From Glossina fuscipes (Eukaryota; Arthropoda; Insecta; Diptera; Glossinidae), in assembly GCF_014805625.2 (NCBI RefSeq), contig NW_024003472.1, forward strand, positions 574,550 through 638,549: DNA of 64,000 bases, in the 5' to 3' direction. The translations under genes and the position numbers were made by a program. The notes beneath the pieces are model-generated. The model did not search any database and was not told where the DNA came from. It saw nothing but the letters and a program-made list of their open reading frames with translations. This document shows positions 24,672 to 36,560 of the stretch, one piece after another; position 1 is the first letter of the stretch, and every line of letters starts with the position of its first letter.

Positions 24672-27471
24672 CGTAGATATGTATATAAACTAAACAATTT
24701 GCAAGAATAAAAGAGTTTAAATCGTTGCATCGAAAGCCAAAAGTTTTCTAATTAGAAATAAAATTGAAGAGATAAACGTGAGCAAGGCCGACTACACTTT
24801 TTTGCATGCACAAAATCAAGAATGCAACCACAAAGTACAAAGCAATTTTTAATGTAATGCCATATAAGAACAATAATAAAAATAAAAGTAAATAAAGGAA
24901 AATTATAATACAATGACTCTAGAATGCGAAGAGAAACACGATGTAATTAATATTTAAATATTTTTACAAAATTTAAGAAATTTTGGGAAATTCTATACAT
25001 ATGATATATGAAATTCGGAAGTTTTTTAAAAGAATGAAATATTTATTTAACCGGAAATATGAAATTATTGTATTGTTTTTTTAAATTTCATATTATATTT
25101 TGTTTTGGTTCCTTCTAACAGTGATTTCACATTGATGTAGAAAAATGCGAATAAACAAATCGCAGAGGGGCATATACAAGAGAATTTACTGCATATAGTA
25201 AACAGATCAAGTGACAAAAGAATCAAGTATCTAGGTTAAGTAACACTGGCAAATGCTATAGAAGCGAAGTTTAGCTGAAAGAAACCCGGATTAAGTTTTG
25301 TTGAATGCTAATTTGTGCATTCGTTTTTTCGCTTTTTTTAATGCTCAACAAAAATCCGACACGTCCTTGATTATCAATTTTTTTCTTTTAAGCTTACAGT
25401 TCCATTAGCTACCTTCACGGCGTACTCTCGTACGAAAACAAAACACAGCGCAACTTCCATATAATTTAACTTATATGTTGCATACAGAAACAATAAAAAT
25501 ATTGATCCGGATCTTTAAATAAATTCTAGCTTTCAACTATTTGCGTCGAAGATAAATTGACAACTCCTTGTATTTGACCACCTAATAAGAAACAGTTCAT
25601 TATAAGTTATTATAAAAAATGTAACGAATTGCTAAGAAAACAAAAGTAGTGCGTAATTTTGAGTTATTAGAAACTTGGTCTCTTAGATTTCACTATATAT
25701 AAAAGCTAAATAAATTCGCATTTTCTTCCACAAATGTAAACTTAGTGGAATTACATTCTGTGGTGAGCTGAAGTCTTTTTTAAAGCACGGAAAAGTGACG
25801 AGTATTAAACCATTCTCAAAACAATAGAATTACGTTTATTACAAACACTTCACTTAATGATTGCATTTGATGTGCTTTCAGATTGTGATTTATATTGAAT
25901 ACGTTGGCTACACACATAAACACATACTAGAAAACAGGTTAATGTATACAAATGCATCAAATACACAAGAATAAAAGCTGGAAATATTTATTGCAGACCA
26001 AAGGAAATAGAAAGACTGTTAATTTCTTATGAAAGCTACAAACATACACAAGAACATTTGCGAGCAGTTGACGAGTTCTTTACTTCTAAATCTATTTATA
26101 AGTTGATTCAAGTTCAAAATTTGATTTATCATTATCATGTTATTCTAAGCATGCGGACTATATATAACATATAGATTTTCACTGCAGATGTTATTTAATA
26201 TTGTCAAAGAGTTTTATCTGAGATGGCGGTGTACTTCTTTAATTAAAACGGGACCATATCTCAAATTCTACCATTAGCAGGTAAGAGGATGTGACCAATA
26301 GATTTATTAAAAATTAAATGAACATAGGGAGTACGACATTTGCAATCACAACGCGTTCGCTATACCATTTGGTATAACCTAAAACGTGTTTTACATGAGA
26401 ATTGGTAAAAAGCAAATATATAACGATTTATTACCGACTTCAGTGGTCACAGGTTTTCAAGATAAAAAAAATATTTTCGTTGTTATGTGTACAAAATTCT
26501 TGTGTTAATGCGTATTTTAATTCGACTATAAGCTAAGTGATAACAATTATCAAAGGAGAATGCGCAATGTCTATTAAGAACGGCGTTCTTTTGCATTGAA
26601 TCTTTTTTAATAGATATCTGTAATCTGTAGATTAGCTCAAGGAGAAAGATTTAATATGGAAATAATACGCATGGAAATTAATGCGTATTCTTAAAAATCA
26701 ACTTCTTTGATTGAAGACCTAAAAATCAACTAAACCCTGAGCGAGAATTAAAAATCGACTAAACCCTAATTTCTTCATTTAACAATCTAGTCAGTAACGT
26801 AAATAATGCAATTTGCATTTAGCAATTTAAACATTTTCGACATTAACACGTCTGCTGAAAACTTCTAAAATAGGGTGAAACCTCATTGTTAAGTGCTTAA
26901 ATATTAAAAGAAAAAGTTCGACGTCTATACTTTTTTCAGGCTAAGTTTGGTGTAATCATCATCTGATTCAAAATCAGTCCCATCAATTTATTATTATTTT
27001 GCTTCTATCCGTTCAAAGAAATTTAAGTACTTTATCAATGGATACGTCGTTTGTTTGAGACGGCTTGCGTCTATTAAATCTCATTGATTTCACATTTCTG
27101 CATGTATAATGTAACTACAAAAATATTTATGCGGGCGCTGTTCAGATTTAAACCAAACTCAGTGAAGTTTAGAAAAAAAGGTCGAGCTAAAGCGAAAGAG
27201 ACATCGCTACAACTCTATCGTTAACGTGCACCTACCGGGATTCCTTAAAATACGTAATCATCATTTCTGAATCTTTGACATATCTAAGTTGCAATGTAGT
27301 CAGGCACTGGCATTGATCTCAGATATTACGACTTATACAAAGCTTCTTACTATCTAACATGACTAAACGGTTTTAAAGATCAAGTATATTACTAATATCT
27401 AATTCCTCTGTTTATTCCTCTTACTATTTGAGTGGGCTGTCTGTCAGTGCTTCTTAGAATCAACGTAGACA
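19261..27471. other. Intron 2, proximal part
   Basis: No gene is recognised in about 8 kb. It holds a TA microsatellite (24636-24669), and a CAG|GTAAGA donor-like site at 26281 behind a moderate pyrimidine tract. The short frames (for example 20908, 21252, 22979, 23336, 23575, 24242) are Phe/Ile/Tyr-rich or otherwise featureless. AAAAATCAAC/AAAAATCGAC words recur three times near 26692-26765 as a small, imperfect tandem duplication. Confidence 0.4.
24636..24669. repeat. (TA)n microsatellite
   Basis: An uninterrupted run of TA dinucleotides, about 17 units. It lies inside intron 2 and no function is implied. Confidence 0.9.
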
Positions 27472-27534
27472 TTAGAAACTTAAAATAATTATTTAGAAAC
27501 TTAAAATAATTATTTAGAAACTTAAAATAATTAT
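27472..27534. repeat. Three perfect 21-bp tandem copies
   Basis: The unit beginning TTAGAAACTTAAAATAATTA is present three times head to tail without differences. Identical copies suggest recent slippage or duplication. It is not coding. Confidence 0.9.
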
Positions 27535-28339
27535 TTCATTAATAATAAAATTTCGATTTTTTCTAGTTTTTATTCTATACGAATAATAATATCCTTAAAA
27601 TTACCATTACGTACGGGAATGGCAATCTTCGATGACTTTTTTCAACAATTACTCCTACTTTTTACACTTATTTACTCAAATAGTAAGGGTGTGAAGTGAT
27701 AAAGTCTGGCAGTGTCAGTTTAGGTGAAAGTGAACATTATCTCGTGTTGTAAATAATTTTTGTTAAAAAATCGTTGATTTTTATAATGTTCTAGTTGATA
27801 AATTCACCGCGCTACAAATGGTCCAGCAGTTTAATTTATTCGCTTATTACTATTTTAAAGCAGATATAATCGGTCGGCAATAGATTGGGATTATTTTATT
27901 TTTTTCATTATTCAAAATTAAAGTAAATCTGATTTCAAATTTGAATTATATCAAGAATACATATTCATATGATAATTTCCAACTTTCCATCTAATCGTTT
28001 CGCCTGAGAATTCTAACAACCCTCAAATAGTTGAACGAACGGAAGTGACTAAATTAAGTCAACCGCTTTTATGGATAATTTCGGAACGTGTCCCTGATCC
28101 CTACACACAGGATGAAAAAAGTGTCACCTTCTACCATGTGTTACTTAGTATAATAATAAAAATAGTGCAATTTTCATCATAAAAAATAAGCCTAACATAT
28201 TTATATAAATATGCGATGGTAAACACATTACAAAAATAAATCCTTTCTTCTTGTTAACATTTTTAGGCCCACGGCCGAAACATGAGGAGTGTATTCATTT
28301 TGTCAAAACGTTCGAAACGCCCAGAAGGAAACACAAATT

Positions 28340-29065
28340 CTGAATCGATTTAAGCATGTCCGTCGGGCTGTCTGTGTGTCTGTCCGTCTGTGCAACGGCT
28401 GCTTTAAACATAATCTTGCTCGCGAAAATGAAGCTATCGACTTTAAATTTAGCGAAAACATTCGAACTTCTTGTACGTAGGATGGTATGGATGGGTGGAA
28501 ATGGATCAAAACGATCAAAGAGAACACCTCTGTTTTTCAAAACGAATAAAAAATTGGTCTTTTACCGATTACTCTTATACTATTGCAGATAAATGTGCAA
28601 GAATTTGAACGCATATTCTAGCAGTGATGCTGTAGCATCTGCAAAAAAGTGAAAAAAATGGGCTATCAAATATTATATCATAAGCTGCAGAAACAGGCTT
28701 CAAAACTCCGTAGTATGCACCTTAACATTTCCGTCTGTTCGTCTGTCCACCTGTCAGTCTGCGCAACTGTGTAGAATTTTTGGTAACCATTCTCCCGTTA
28801 ACGAAAGTAAACATATTGCCTACAAATCTACAAAAGAATTTTAAGTTGACCCAAAATTTTGAAAGGACATGCCTACAACGCCCACATGTCTCTACGACAG
28901 AAACTTTTATTTTGAAAATAGGAAAAATCAGGCACGCTCACTCTATTTTATAGAATATATTATAGAATGAAAATTTAGTTCATTTACATTTTTGTCTTTT
29001 TTAGATGCGATGGGAGTAAAACATTCGGTCACGATTGAATATAATTTTTTACTTGTTTTCTTTTA
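28340..29065 (-). repeat. Dispersed fly repeat on the minus strand (one or two copies)
   Basis: Two stretches of CTGTCTGTGTGTCTGTCCGTCTGTGC type (28360-28395, 28728-28765) are the reverse of the family's 'acggacagacat' tail. The right end at about 29010-29065, read on the minus strand, gives AACAAGT, then a diverged hairpin head (AATCGTGACCGAATG), then TTTTACTCCCATCGCA, as in other family members. Overlapping open frames on both strands across the first stretch are by-products of the repeat. Confidence 0.6.
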
Positions 29066-31583
29066 TTTTATTTAAAAAAAAAGGGAAAACTAGTAGGCAA
29101 AACCGTTTCTTGATTTATTTCAAGCTACAGGCGAATATCTTATGTTATCACTGACGTTTGACTTAATATGTATCAGCGATAAAAGTAAGTATTGCAGTTA
29201 TCTCATTAAAAGAAAGGGATAATATATTATATGTCTGTGGCTTCATTTGTGGAAAAGATTGACCTTCAAAAGTATGTTAGAATAAAATTAAAGGGAAATT
29301 TGACGACATAAATCGACAGTACGGGTATCCGCATTGTTCACATTTTACTGCCAATCTCGTTCCACCACTACATACAATCAACATTGATAAAATCAGATCA
29401 TTTGCAAGAATTCGCCTTGGACCTACTAGGGCAATACACTAATGGATCCTTAAGAAATATACTCCTCTTATTTTCAAGTGTTGGGAAAATTTTACGATTA
29501 AGCATATATTTTGTGAATGATAAAACTTGTCCAATATGCGAGGATTCATATTCAGAGTGTCCTACCCTATAGACATCATGGAAATAACTCGATATCAATA
29601 AAATATTTAGCTTTGAGCCGATAGCCTTAGGTGCGAATGCTCATCCTACTTTTAGTCCTTGAATTTCTTGCTGCGGTCAAAATAAATTATAATAATAATC
29701 ACATATATTACATAGAAATATTCTACATGATTTAATAAACAATATCAGTAAATAGTCCAATTTTAAAATTCAGTTGAGTTTCAAATAACAGGTTTTTGTT
29801 AAAGATTAATAGATTTAAATCCATCCGATTAGCAGAAAGGCGAGATGAGTTTCTATGCTCATGCGCTCAAAATACAAAATTATTGCTGCAGAAAGTCCTA
29901 AGTAAAGATTTAATTTAAATGTCAACTCTTCCTAGAATATACGTTTAAAAAGGGAAATGTGTCATTCGCACATTCTTGGCAATAACATAAATATATTTTT
30001 TAATAAAATCAATTTTATCACCTGAGAAGAAAAATCTGCAGCATATTACAACGGAATATAATCTACTTCAGTAACAAATTTTTAGAATTGTTAAAAGAAT
30101 TAAAGAGCGATTATCCTTATGCAGCAACTTCATTATCTCTCCGCAGCGGCAGGCGTATATTTTTATGCATGTCGAGATACATTAGAAAGAAACAAACACA
30201 CAGTGTGCCTCTGAAAACATAAAAGGGTCTTTCTACCTATTTTCCAATTCCAATTGGTGTGTTTTATGATAAAAAAAATTTTAATGGGTTGTGTTGCAGT
30301 CTAAGTACAATTCAATAAATGGTCTCTTGACATTACCAAAGCACAGATCAGAGTGTTCCAAATTTTTCGATTTTTACTACGCCTGGGTAATCAATCGGTG
30401 AAGATGTTAGACATCGATATACTACATGCGCACTTTTCTTGAAAAAGCCATGAAAGGACACTTGTCAAAGACTAACTGAATCGATATTACATATTTAAAA
30501 ATTGGTCTCCGATTTTACTTCCTCTACTTTACGACGTATAAATTACATTAATGTTTTTGTTTTGACAAATTCATATCAGAAACTGACTTATAATAACGAA
30601 TTCAGTAAGTCTTTTTCCAAATTTCAGTTCGGTCGTTCAGTCAATTTCATAAGCAAATCTGCAAAATGACTGTTTACGATACTTAACAAACACTTAAATC
30701 TAAAACCGGGGACAAAGCTTAGTCACTTCACGTGAGTAGTGACCGTTGCAATCTCTTTTGTTTCGATTAAGTGCATATTTAGTGCCCCTCCCGCCCCCTA
30801 CTATCGCATATTTTAGGAAAAGACTATAGCGGTTAACCATCGTCAGATGGTTGTCCAACTGTTCAGTAGTCTTTAGAAATGTTAGTTATAATGCCAGGAA
30901 ATTTTTTGACTGCGACGTAATTGTCTTAACATAGACCAACTTCAGGCCAAGAAACCTTCGTTTTTTTAAGTTTTTGCTCATTTCTAAGAATGACAGACAT
31001 TCAATGTCACTTTTCCGGAAGACCTTTACATGTTTAAATATTTGCAACGTTTGTTGCAAGTCAGCATCAAGTGTATTGTCGCCGACCTCAGCAGTAAGCA
31101 CATTTCATTTGATCGAAATGCAGAAAAAGCCAGTAGATATTATTTAAAAAGAGGCGGACAATAATGATGAAAACAAAAATTAAAAAAATAAAAAAAGAGA
31201 GATGAAAACAGTACCAATTGTGTCTGTCAACTTGTCAGATCATAATTCAAGCTCTAAAACCATTTAATATATTTCATGTGTTTTTCAGTTTTCAGTTATT
31301 TTGGACGTACTTTTTTAATGTTATCTGCAAGCTGAAAAATGTTATATGGGATATGATCCATATATTCTTGTTAAGCTTTAAACATAGATGTTAAGAAGAG
31401 TTTCGAAATATTTTTAGTAAAAACAACGAAACTGAACAAATGTGAGGGAGGCGAAAAAACTAAGCATAAGCCAAATGCGATCACTTTCTTGCTTCCAAAA
31501 GAGTTAAGCAACAGGAAAATCAAAATCTATACAAAATCGATAAATATATTAAATTAAATGTTATCTTACATATACACATTAAG
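29066..31583. other. Intron 2, distal part
   Basis: No recognised gene. The frame at 29384-29572 ends in a CPICEDSYSEC stretch that looks slightly like a zinc knuckle but is too short to assign. The minus-strand frame at 30886-31101 shows no domain I know. A C-rich run (CCCCTCCCGCCCCC, about 30784-30797) gives three G-runs on the other strand. Confidence 0.35.
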
Positions 31584-31746
31584 TAATAATAAAAAAACTA
31601 TATCATGAATAATAATATAATTTTTTATTTTCTCTTTTTGCTTTCTAACACGGCATTTTGAACTTATTCTTACAACTTTCCGTACCGATGCTAATGATGC
31701 TGTAATGTACACCGATGGCAATGGTGCGTCATGCCTACATCCGTAG
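31584..31746 (+). promoter_or_regulatory. Extended 3' splice region with a 161-nt AG-free zone
   Basis: Between the AG at 31582-31583 and the AG at 31745-31746 there is no AG dinucleotide. A strong pyrimidine tract (TTTTTTATTTTCTCTTTTTG) and a TTCTAAC branch-like motif lie at about 31620-31648, with a second branch candidate, GCTAATG, near 31690. A long AG exclusion zone with a distant branch point is a known feature of regulated exons. It strongly supports the acceptor chosen at 31746. Confidence 0.6.
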
Positions 31747-31824
31747 CTACAACTATCCCGTTCCAATAGCGCGGCAGCCATTAGTGAACGAACATTAGAA
31801 GAATGTTGGTCTACCCTGCAACGA
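31747..31824 (+). CDS. Rotund internal 78-nt exon (26 codons)
   Basis: The exon runs from the acceptor CCGTAG at 31746 to the donor GTGAGT at 31825. It is in phase 0 at both ends, so it joins the long exon (…PGELQ) to the zinc-finger exon (LFMHKSAMQ…) without changing frame. It encodes LQLSRSNSAAAISE followed by RTLEECWSTLQR. The composition is protein-like (Trp, Cys, balanced codons) and unlike the surrounding AT-rich intron. The in-frame codon just before it is TAG, as expected at an acceptor. Being a multiple of three, it could be skipped. The opposite strand is also open for 105 codons, and that frame is taken as its shadow. It was found by splice signals and frame, not by verified homology. 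Confidence 0.65.
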
Positions 31825-34800
31825 GTGAGTTGGCATCTATTCCGTTGTGTATAGTACTCTTCCACGTTAAAGACACAAAACATCTAAACACATCAATGAT
31901 TTAGTAAACACATTTCACATTCAAGAATACATCATATCGCTGAAAACAGTAAAAATTTAGAGTGAAAAGTTTCCATAGACTCATATTTATTAGCCCCTAA
32001 TTTTTTAAACAAATACTGTCATTCTATTTACCTATCAACTTAACTACCTCTTTAGTTATCTAAAAAATTGTATTTGAAACAAATTTCTTTTTTTTTTTTT
32101 GTCACTAGAGCAGTGCATGTTTCTCTGTTAAAAATTTAAGAAATGTCCACTTGTTTACCTGTCCGCCTGTCCGTCTCCCACCTGTGCGTCGGCAAACACT
32201 GGTAGTGAATAAATGTCTCAATTCCACGTAATTTTATTGCGTTTAGTGTCTTTGACTTTAAATTTGATTTTCACGTTTGGAAGTGGATACCAAAATATGT
32301 AAAGAGATTACATATCTTTAGAAATAATTTGAAAATAATGCATTCTTTAATCAATGGCGCACATGTACATGCTAAAGGATTTTACATTTATAATCAATCG
32401 AAATTTAAAATTTTTGGTTTGGCGAGTAAAAGAAATAAGTACCTTCCAACTTGAATCAAATTTTAAATGCTATCTTAAAGAACGTATTAATAATACCCAC
32501 GTTCAACAGTCAAATTTATTGCCAACCGGCTATTTTATGTTGAAACGTCTTTATGTATAATATTTATGTGTCAAACGTTGATTTTATATTATATCTATGT
32601 TATATTATAAGTTACATTTATTACATTGTGTTATATAATATACGGTACGTGTTGCTGTAATTTGGGGAATGAATCGTTATAAAAGACAATGATAGTCATA
32701 AGTCGTTTGCAGGTGTATGAAAATCTATGGAAAAGCTCCCACAGCCTTTTGTCGTAACATACATTTGAGATTGTCAGATTTTCACCATACAGGCAAAAAT
32801 GCCAATATATCAGAATTTTCTGATCAGGGCAACTATGCATATGTCACGAATATTCCGATATATGTAAAAGTATTGTACATGTCGAAATGATGACCTGAAA
32901 ACATTGCCTTCCGAAAGATGCAGTCATATGCAATCATTGTAACATGGTTTTCATCGAAGATGGCTTTTATGGCACCTATACAAAGTCTTGTATATAAAAA
33001 TATGAAATTTGTTGTTAATTATTCTTTGACTTCATACATTTCCCTTTTATATATTTCTTCTCATACAGCTTCCAAAGATAAACATACCGCGATGATACTA
33101 GAAAAGTCCGATTTAATAAAGGGTACACACACATTTTCGAAAAAATATGTTAATTTCTTAACGTAGCCTTTTTTTTGAATGAGAACCGCTAAGCTTTTCC
33201 GAACAGTAGACTCCGCGTCTCTTTCTTCCTCCCCATTTTACCTAATTGCTGGTAAACATTTTTTTAAAAAAGTCTGCGAGTGGACTAAATGATAATAAAT
33301 GTCATGATAAATCTACCTAAATCTACGTATAGTTCGAAGTTAAAATCCTTTGGTTTTTAGGTATCATCAATTTAAATCCGTGTTCAATGCGTTTATCAAT
33401 AAAACGTTTCGTGTAAACATAACCCATTGTCATTTGCAACGATCCATTTAAACATATTTATATAAATCATTATTGTTGCATAACTTTTTCGTTTTGTGAA
33501 GCAAATTAAGAATTTTTTTTTTAATTGCTTGTTACATTTTTTATATTGAAATAAAATATTCATTGTCTCCATTGTTTATAAATTTTTATATAAGCGCAAA
33601 AAAAGTTCAAACCGCTTAGTCCTTTCTGAATTTGTTTCAATGATTTTGTTTTATTTTATAATTTTTTAAGTATCGCCATCATGTAGGTATGCCACAGAAC
33701 ACTCACTCTCAAAACTAAATCTTACCGGAATACTCACAGAAGTGACTACAGTAACTTTGTTAATAAATAGGATAAAAAAAGTATTGGGTTAGCTTCGCAC
33801 CGGTGCATACCTTTGTGAAGATAATTTTGTAATTGTGTGCCATCGAAAAGAACGATTATAAAACTTGAACAAACATAGAGGCACATATCGGAAAGGAAAT
33901 CATGTTTAAAAAAAATAAAAATTTATTATTGGCCATGTAGTAGCGGTGTGAGTACAGTTGATCCAAATTTGCTATCTATAAAAGGCATCCTAAAAAATTA
34001 CAGATTTTTGGTATATTTTATAAGGGATGTGAACGGTTGGTGTTACATATGCATAATATTAATAGTAATAGGGCCCTGGGCTCTAAACAATTCCGTTTTT
34101 GTAACAGTATTTGATATTCTTCCAGATGCATTATATACAAAGAGTAGGTTTACTTTCATGACATTTTTCCTTAGGCATTTTCTACATACTCCTATTTTAA
34201 CAACAATACGCACAGAGTAACGTGTACATGATAAACAGTGACAACAAATTTGTGTTTTGATTTTATGGACATGATACAAAATGTAGCTTTTTAATATGTG
34301 TAGTATTCCCAAATTTTATTTGATTTTTACAATTATTTTGCTACTTTTTCCTTGTTTAGCGATGTAATATAATTTAGCGAAGAGAAGATGCTATATTTTT
34401 TAGCAAAGAGACAAACATTTAAAAAATGCAGGTTAATTGGAATGGTCTCTTCATTTCGCTCGAAATTCGGATATGAATAACTTGCAATATTAGTATATGC
34501 TCTCAGGCAGTGTAAGGTTCTGAGTTCCTTTATTCATTTTTGTAAGACGGTGAATGTAATCTTAATTTATGGATATTTAAGCTTACTTCTTCTAATAGCA
34601 CACGCAATTTCATCCGCACTCGCGGATATACAATAACGTTGGTTACTTTGCAGTAAAATCACTAAAATTTTACAGAACTATTAAGCAGAGTCAATTAAAT
34701 CTCATGTGCAAATTGAGGCTGCGAATGATCCGCTGAAGTGAACGGAACATTATTTACGTAAGCAATTTCAGAGAAAGATAACTTGTAACAACACTTAACA

Positions 34801-34935
34801 GTGGAACCAATCTGTTAGCACACTATAATATGATACTTGAATCTAAACTATGCTTCTCTCCATTATTACGAGCATAAATGCAATTTTACAAATTTTTTGG
34901 TGAAATTTAAAGTTTATTATCAAAAATAACAACAA
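31825..34935. other. Intron 3, proximal part
   Basis: No gene seen. Around 32150-32210 a CTGTCCGCCTGTCCGTCTCCC stretch (split: CTGTCCGCCTG, TCCGTCTCCC) is a further remnant of the fly repeat on the minus strand. The frames at 32354, 32918 and 33948 have no recognised features. Confidence 0.35.
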
Positions 34936-36560
34936 GTAAGAAAGTTATAATCGGCTCAAGTCGAACCTCACATGCCCACCATTAAAGTCGTTAGCACTCC
35001 ATGCTTTTATTTATAATTATAAAAAAAGTGAATAAGATAAAATCTACTTTCCACCTTTTAGTTCGCTAAAATAAAAATTTGTGTAAATAAATTTGTTTGT
35101 AAAATTCATTTTAATACAGTTTTTAAGTCACAGTGAAGGGAACAGTGTACGGTGTGCAGATTTTTTAAGGCAGACGCGAAAAGAGAGGGCTGTATTATTA
35201 TATCAACTGTATTTTATTTTTTAAGTAGACAGATGAGAGCTTGATTAATATATGACGAAAATTCTGTGAGTAAATTCTCTACAATAATATAAAAATTAAA
35301 ATATTAAACCAATAGAAATAATTATTTTAGTCATATTTCTACTAAGGTAAACTGTAAACTCAAAATTAATCCAGAATGCTAAATGTACGGAGTCTTGCAA
35401 GTTACCAAAGTACGCGGGTCTACATTACCTATATTTAAAAATAACGAATACATTTAAGTCAAGTTGTTGATATATTTCTGCTTAAAATTGAAAAAGAATG
35501 ATTATTATTTAATATACCTTCGATTGAAATATCCCCCCGTCTGCGACCAACAATATAATATTTTGAACTTCGTTATTATTCTGTAAAACGGTATTTAAAG
35601 TCCCAATCAAATTTTGCCTGAATGCGTAATTGGAAATGCGGTATATGAGTGTGTGAACAATAAATTTATGCTTGAATCCTATGCATCGCGGTGTTCTTTT
35701 TGAGGTAAATCATAATCCCCGCTTTATTTTACTGACGATCTAAAATTTCCGTATTTCGGTCAATATTGTCTAGTATAGTAACTTCCGGAGCACTCTAGAT
35801 TATAATGTCCAAAAAATCGGGCTTTTCTAAGCGACCACCGTAATTAATTTAGAATTACATGTAGCACATTGTACTCTCCAAGTTCATTTAGTTTATATCC
35901 CAATCGAGGATATTGTTAGGAAAAAAATAATCCACCATGTCACGGTGTCCACCATATTTATTTTAGAATTAACGCATTTTTGGGCAGGTAAGATATTTCC
36001 ATTTGAGAAATGTACAAAATAATTTTGAACGGGCTGTATTGTTTACGATTAGTAAGCAAAAAACCTCAAAGGAGTAAAAAAAAATTTAATTACTTATAAC
36101 TTTGTGCATTTCTTCCACTTTTTGAACACAAATAGTAGAGTTCGCTTAAAGTAAATGTAGGATATTTCTGTCTTTCATAATTTGTGAGTAATGACCAAAA
36201 ACAAAGAGTTTTTGGTTATAGAAACGTAGTTGCGCTCAGTTTATGGTTGACTGCGGGCGTGTGCTCTGATCAATTTGGCCCATTTTGTATATTAACCTGC
36301 GTGCAGAAACTTCTCCCGTTTCTACTAAGTTTGATGAAGATATGTTCGTTTCATAACACGCACGACGTAGACACGCAGGCATAGGCGGATAGACATGACT
36401 TAATTCGCTCAGAGTTTCACGCTGGTCAAGAATATATATTTTCTCTCTNNNNNNNNNNAATTCGCTCAGAGTTTCACGCTGGTCAAGAATATATATTTTC
36501 TCTCTCTTTCTCTCTAGCGTCTCTTAAGCTTCCTGCTGGATGTAACAAACATTGCGACAA
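34936..36560 (+). repeat. Dispersed fly repeat, long copy containing an assembly gap
   Basis: The head, TAAGAAAGTTATAATCGGC and following, matches the copy at 5062 but its hairpin has decayed. The central part at 35865-36180 aligns with 5115-5435. The tail, AGGCGGATAGACATGACTTA and TTCGCTCAGAGTTTCACGC, then TAGCGTCTCTTAAGCTTCC, is the usual 3' end of the family. A run of ten N interrupts the tail at 36449-36458. Confidence 0.6.
36402..36505. other. 10-N gap flanked by an identical 47-bp duplication
   Basis: Bases 36402-36448 and 36459-36505 are identical. Both start AATTCGCTCAGAG and end TTTTCTCTCT, and they abut the ten N on either side. This is the pattern of two contigs whose overlapping ends were placed side by side instead of merged. 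The real sequence probably has one copy followed by a CT-rich microsatellite. Confidence 0.85.

Noticed and set aside
26700..26775. Telomere-like CTAAACCCTAA words
   Set aside because: Only two degenerate occurrences inside a small imperfect duplication; flies do not use this telomere repeat.
28295..28592. Four overlapping short frames on both strands
   Set aside because: They lie in a copy of the dispersed fly repeat; none has a domain.
29384..29572. Frame ending in CPICEDSYSEC as a zinc-binding protein
   Set aside because: There is a single short Cys cluster without a partner motif or splice signals, which is not enough to support a call.
31566..31883. 105-codon minus-strand frame over the 78-nt exon
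   Set aside because: It covers the AG-free splice region and the exon in the opposite sense. The plus-strand exon has splice signals and matching phase; the minus frame has no domain.
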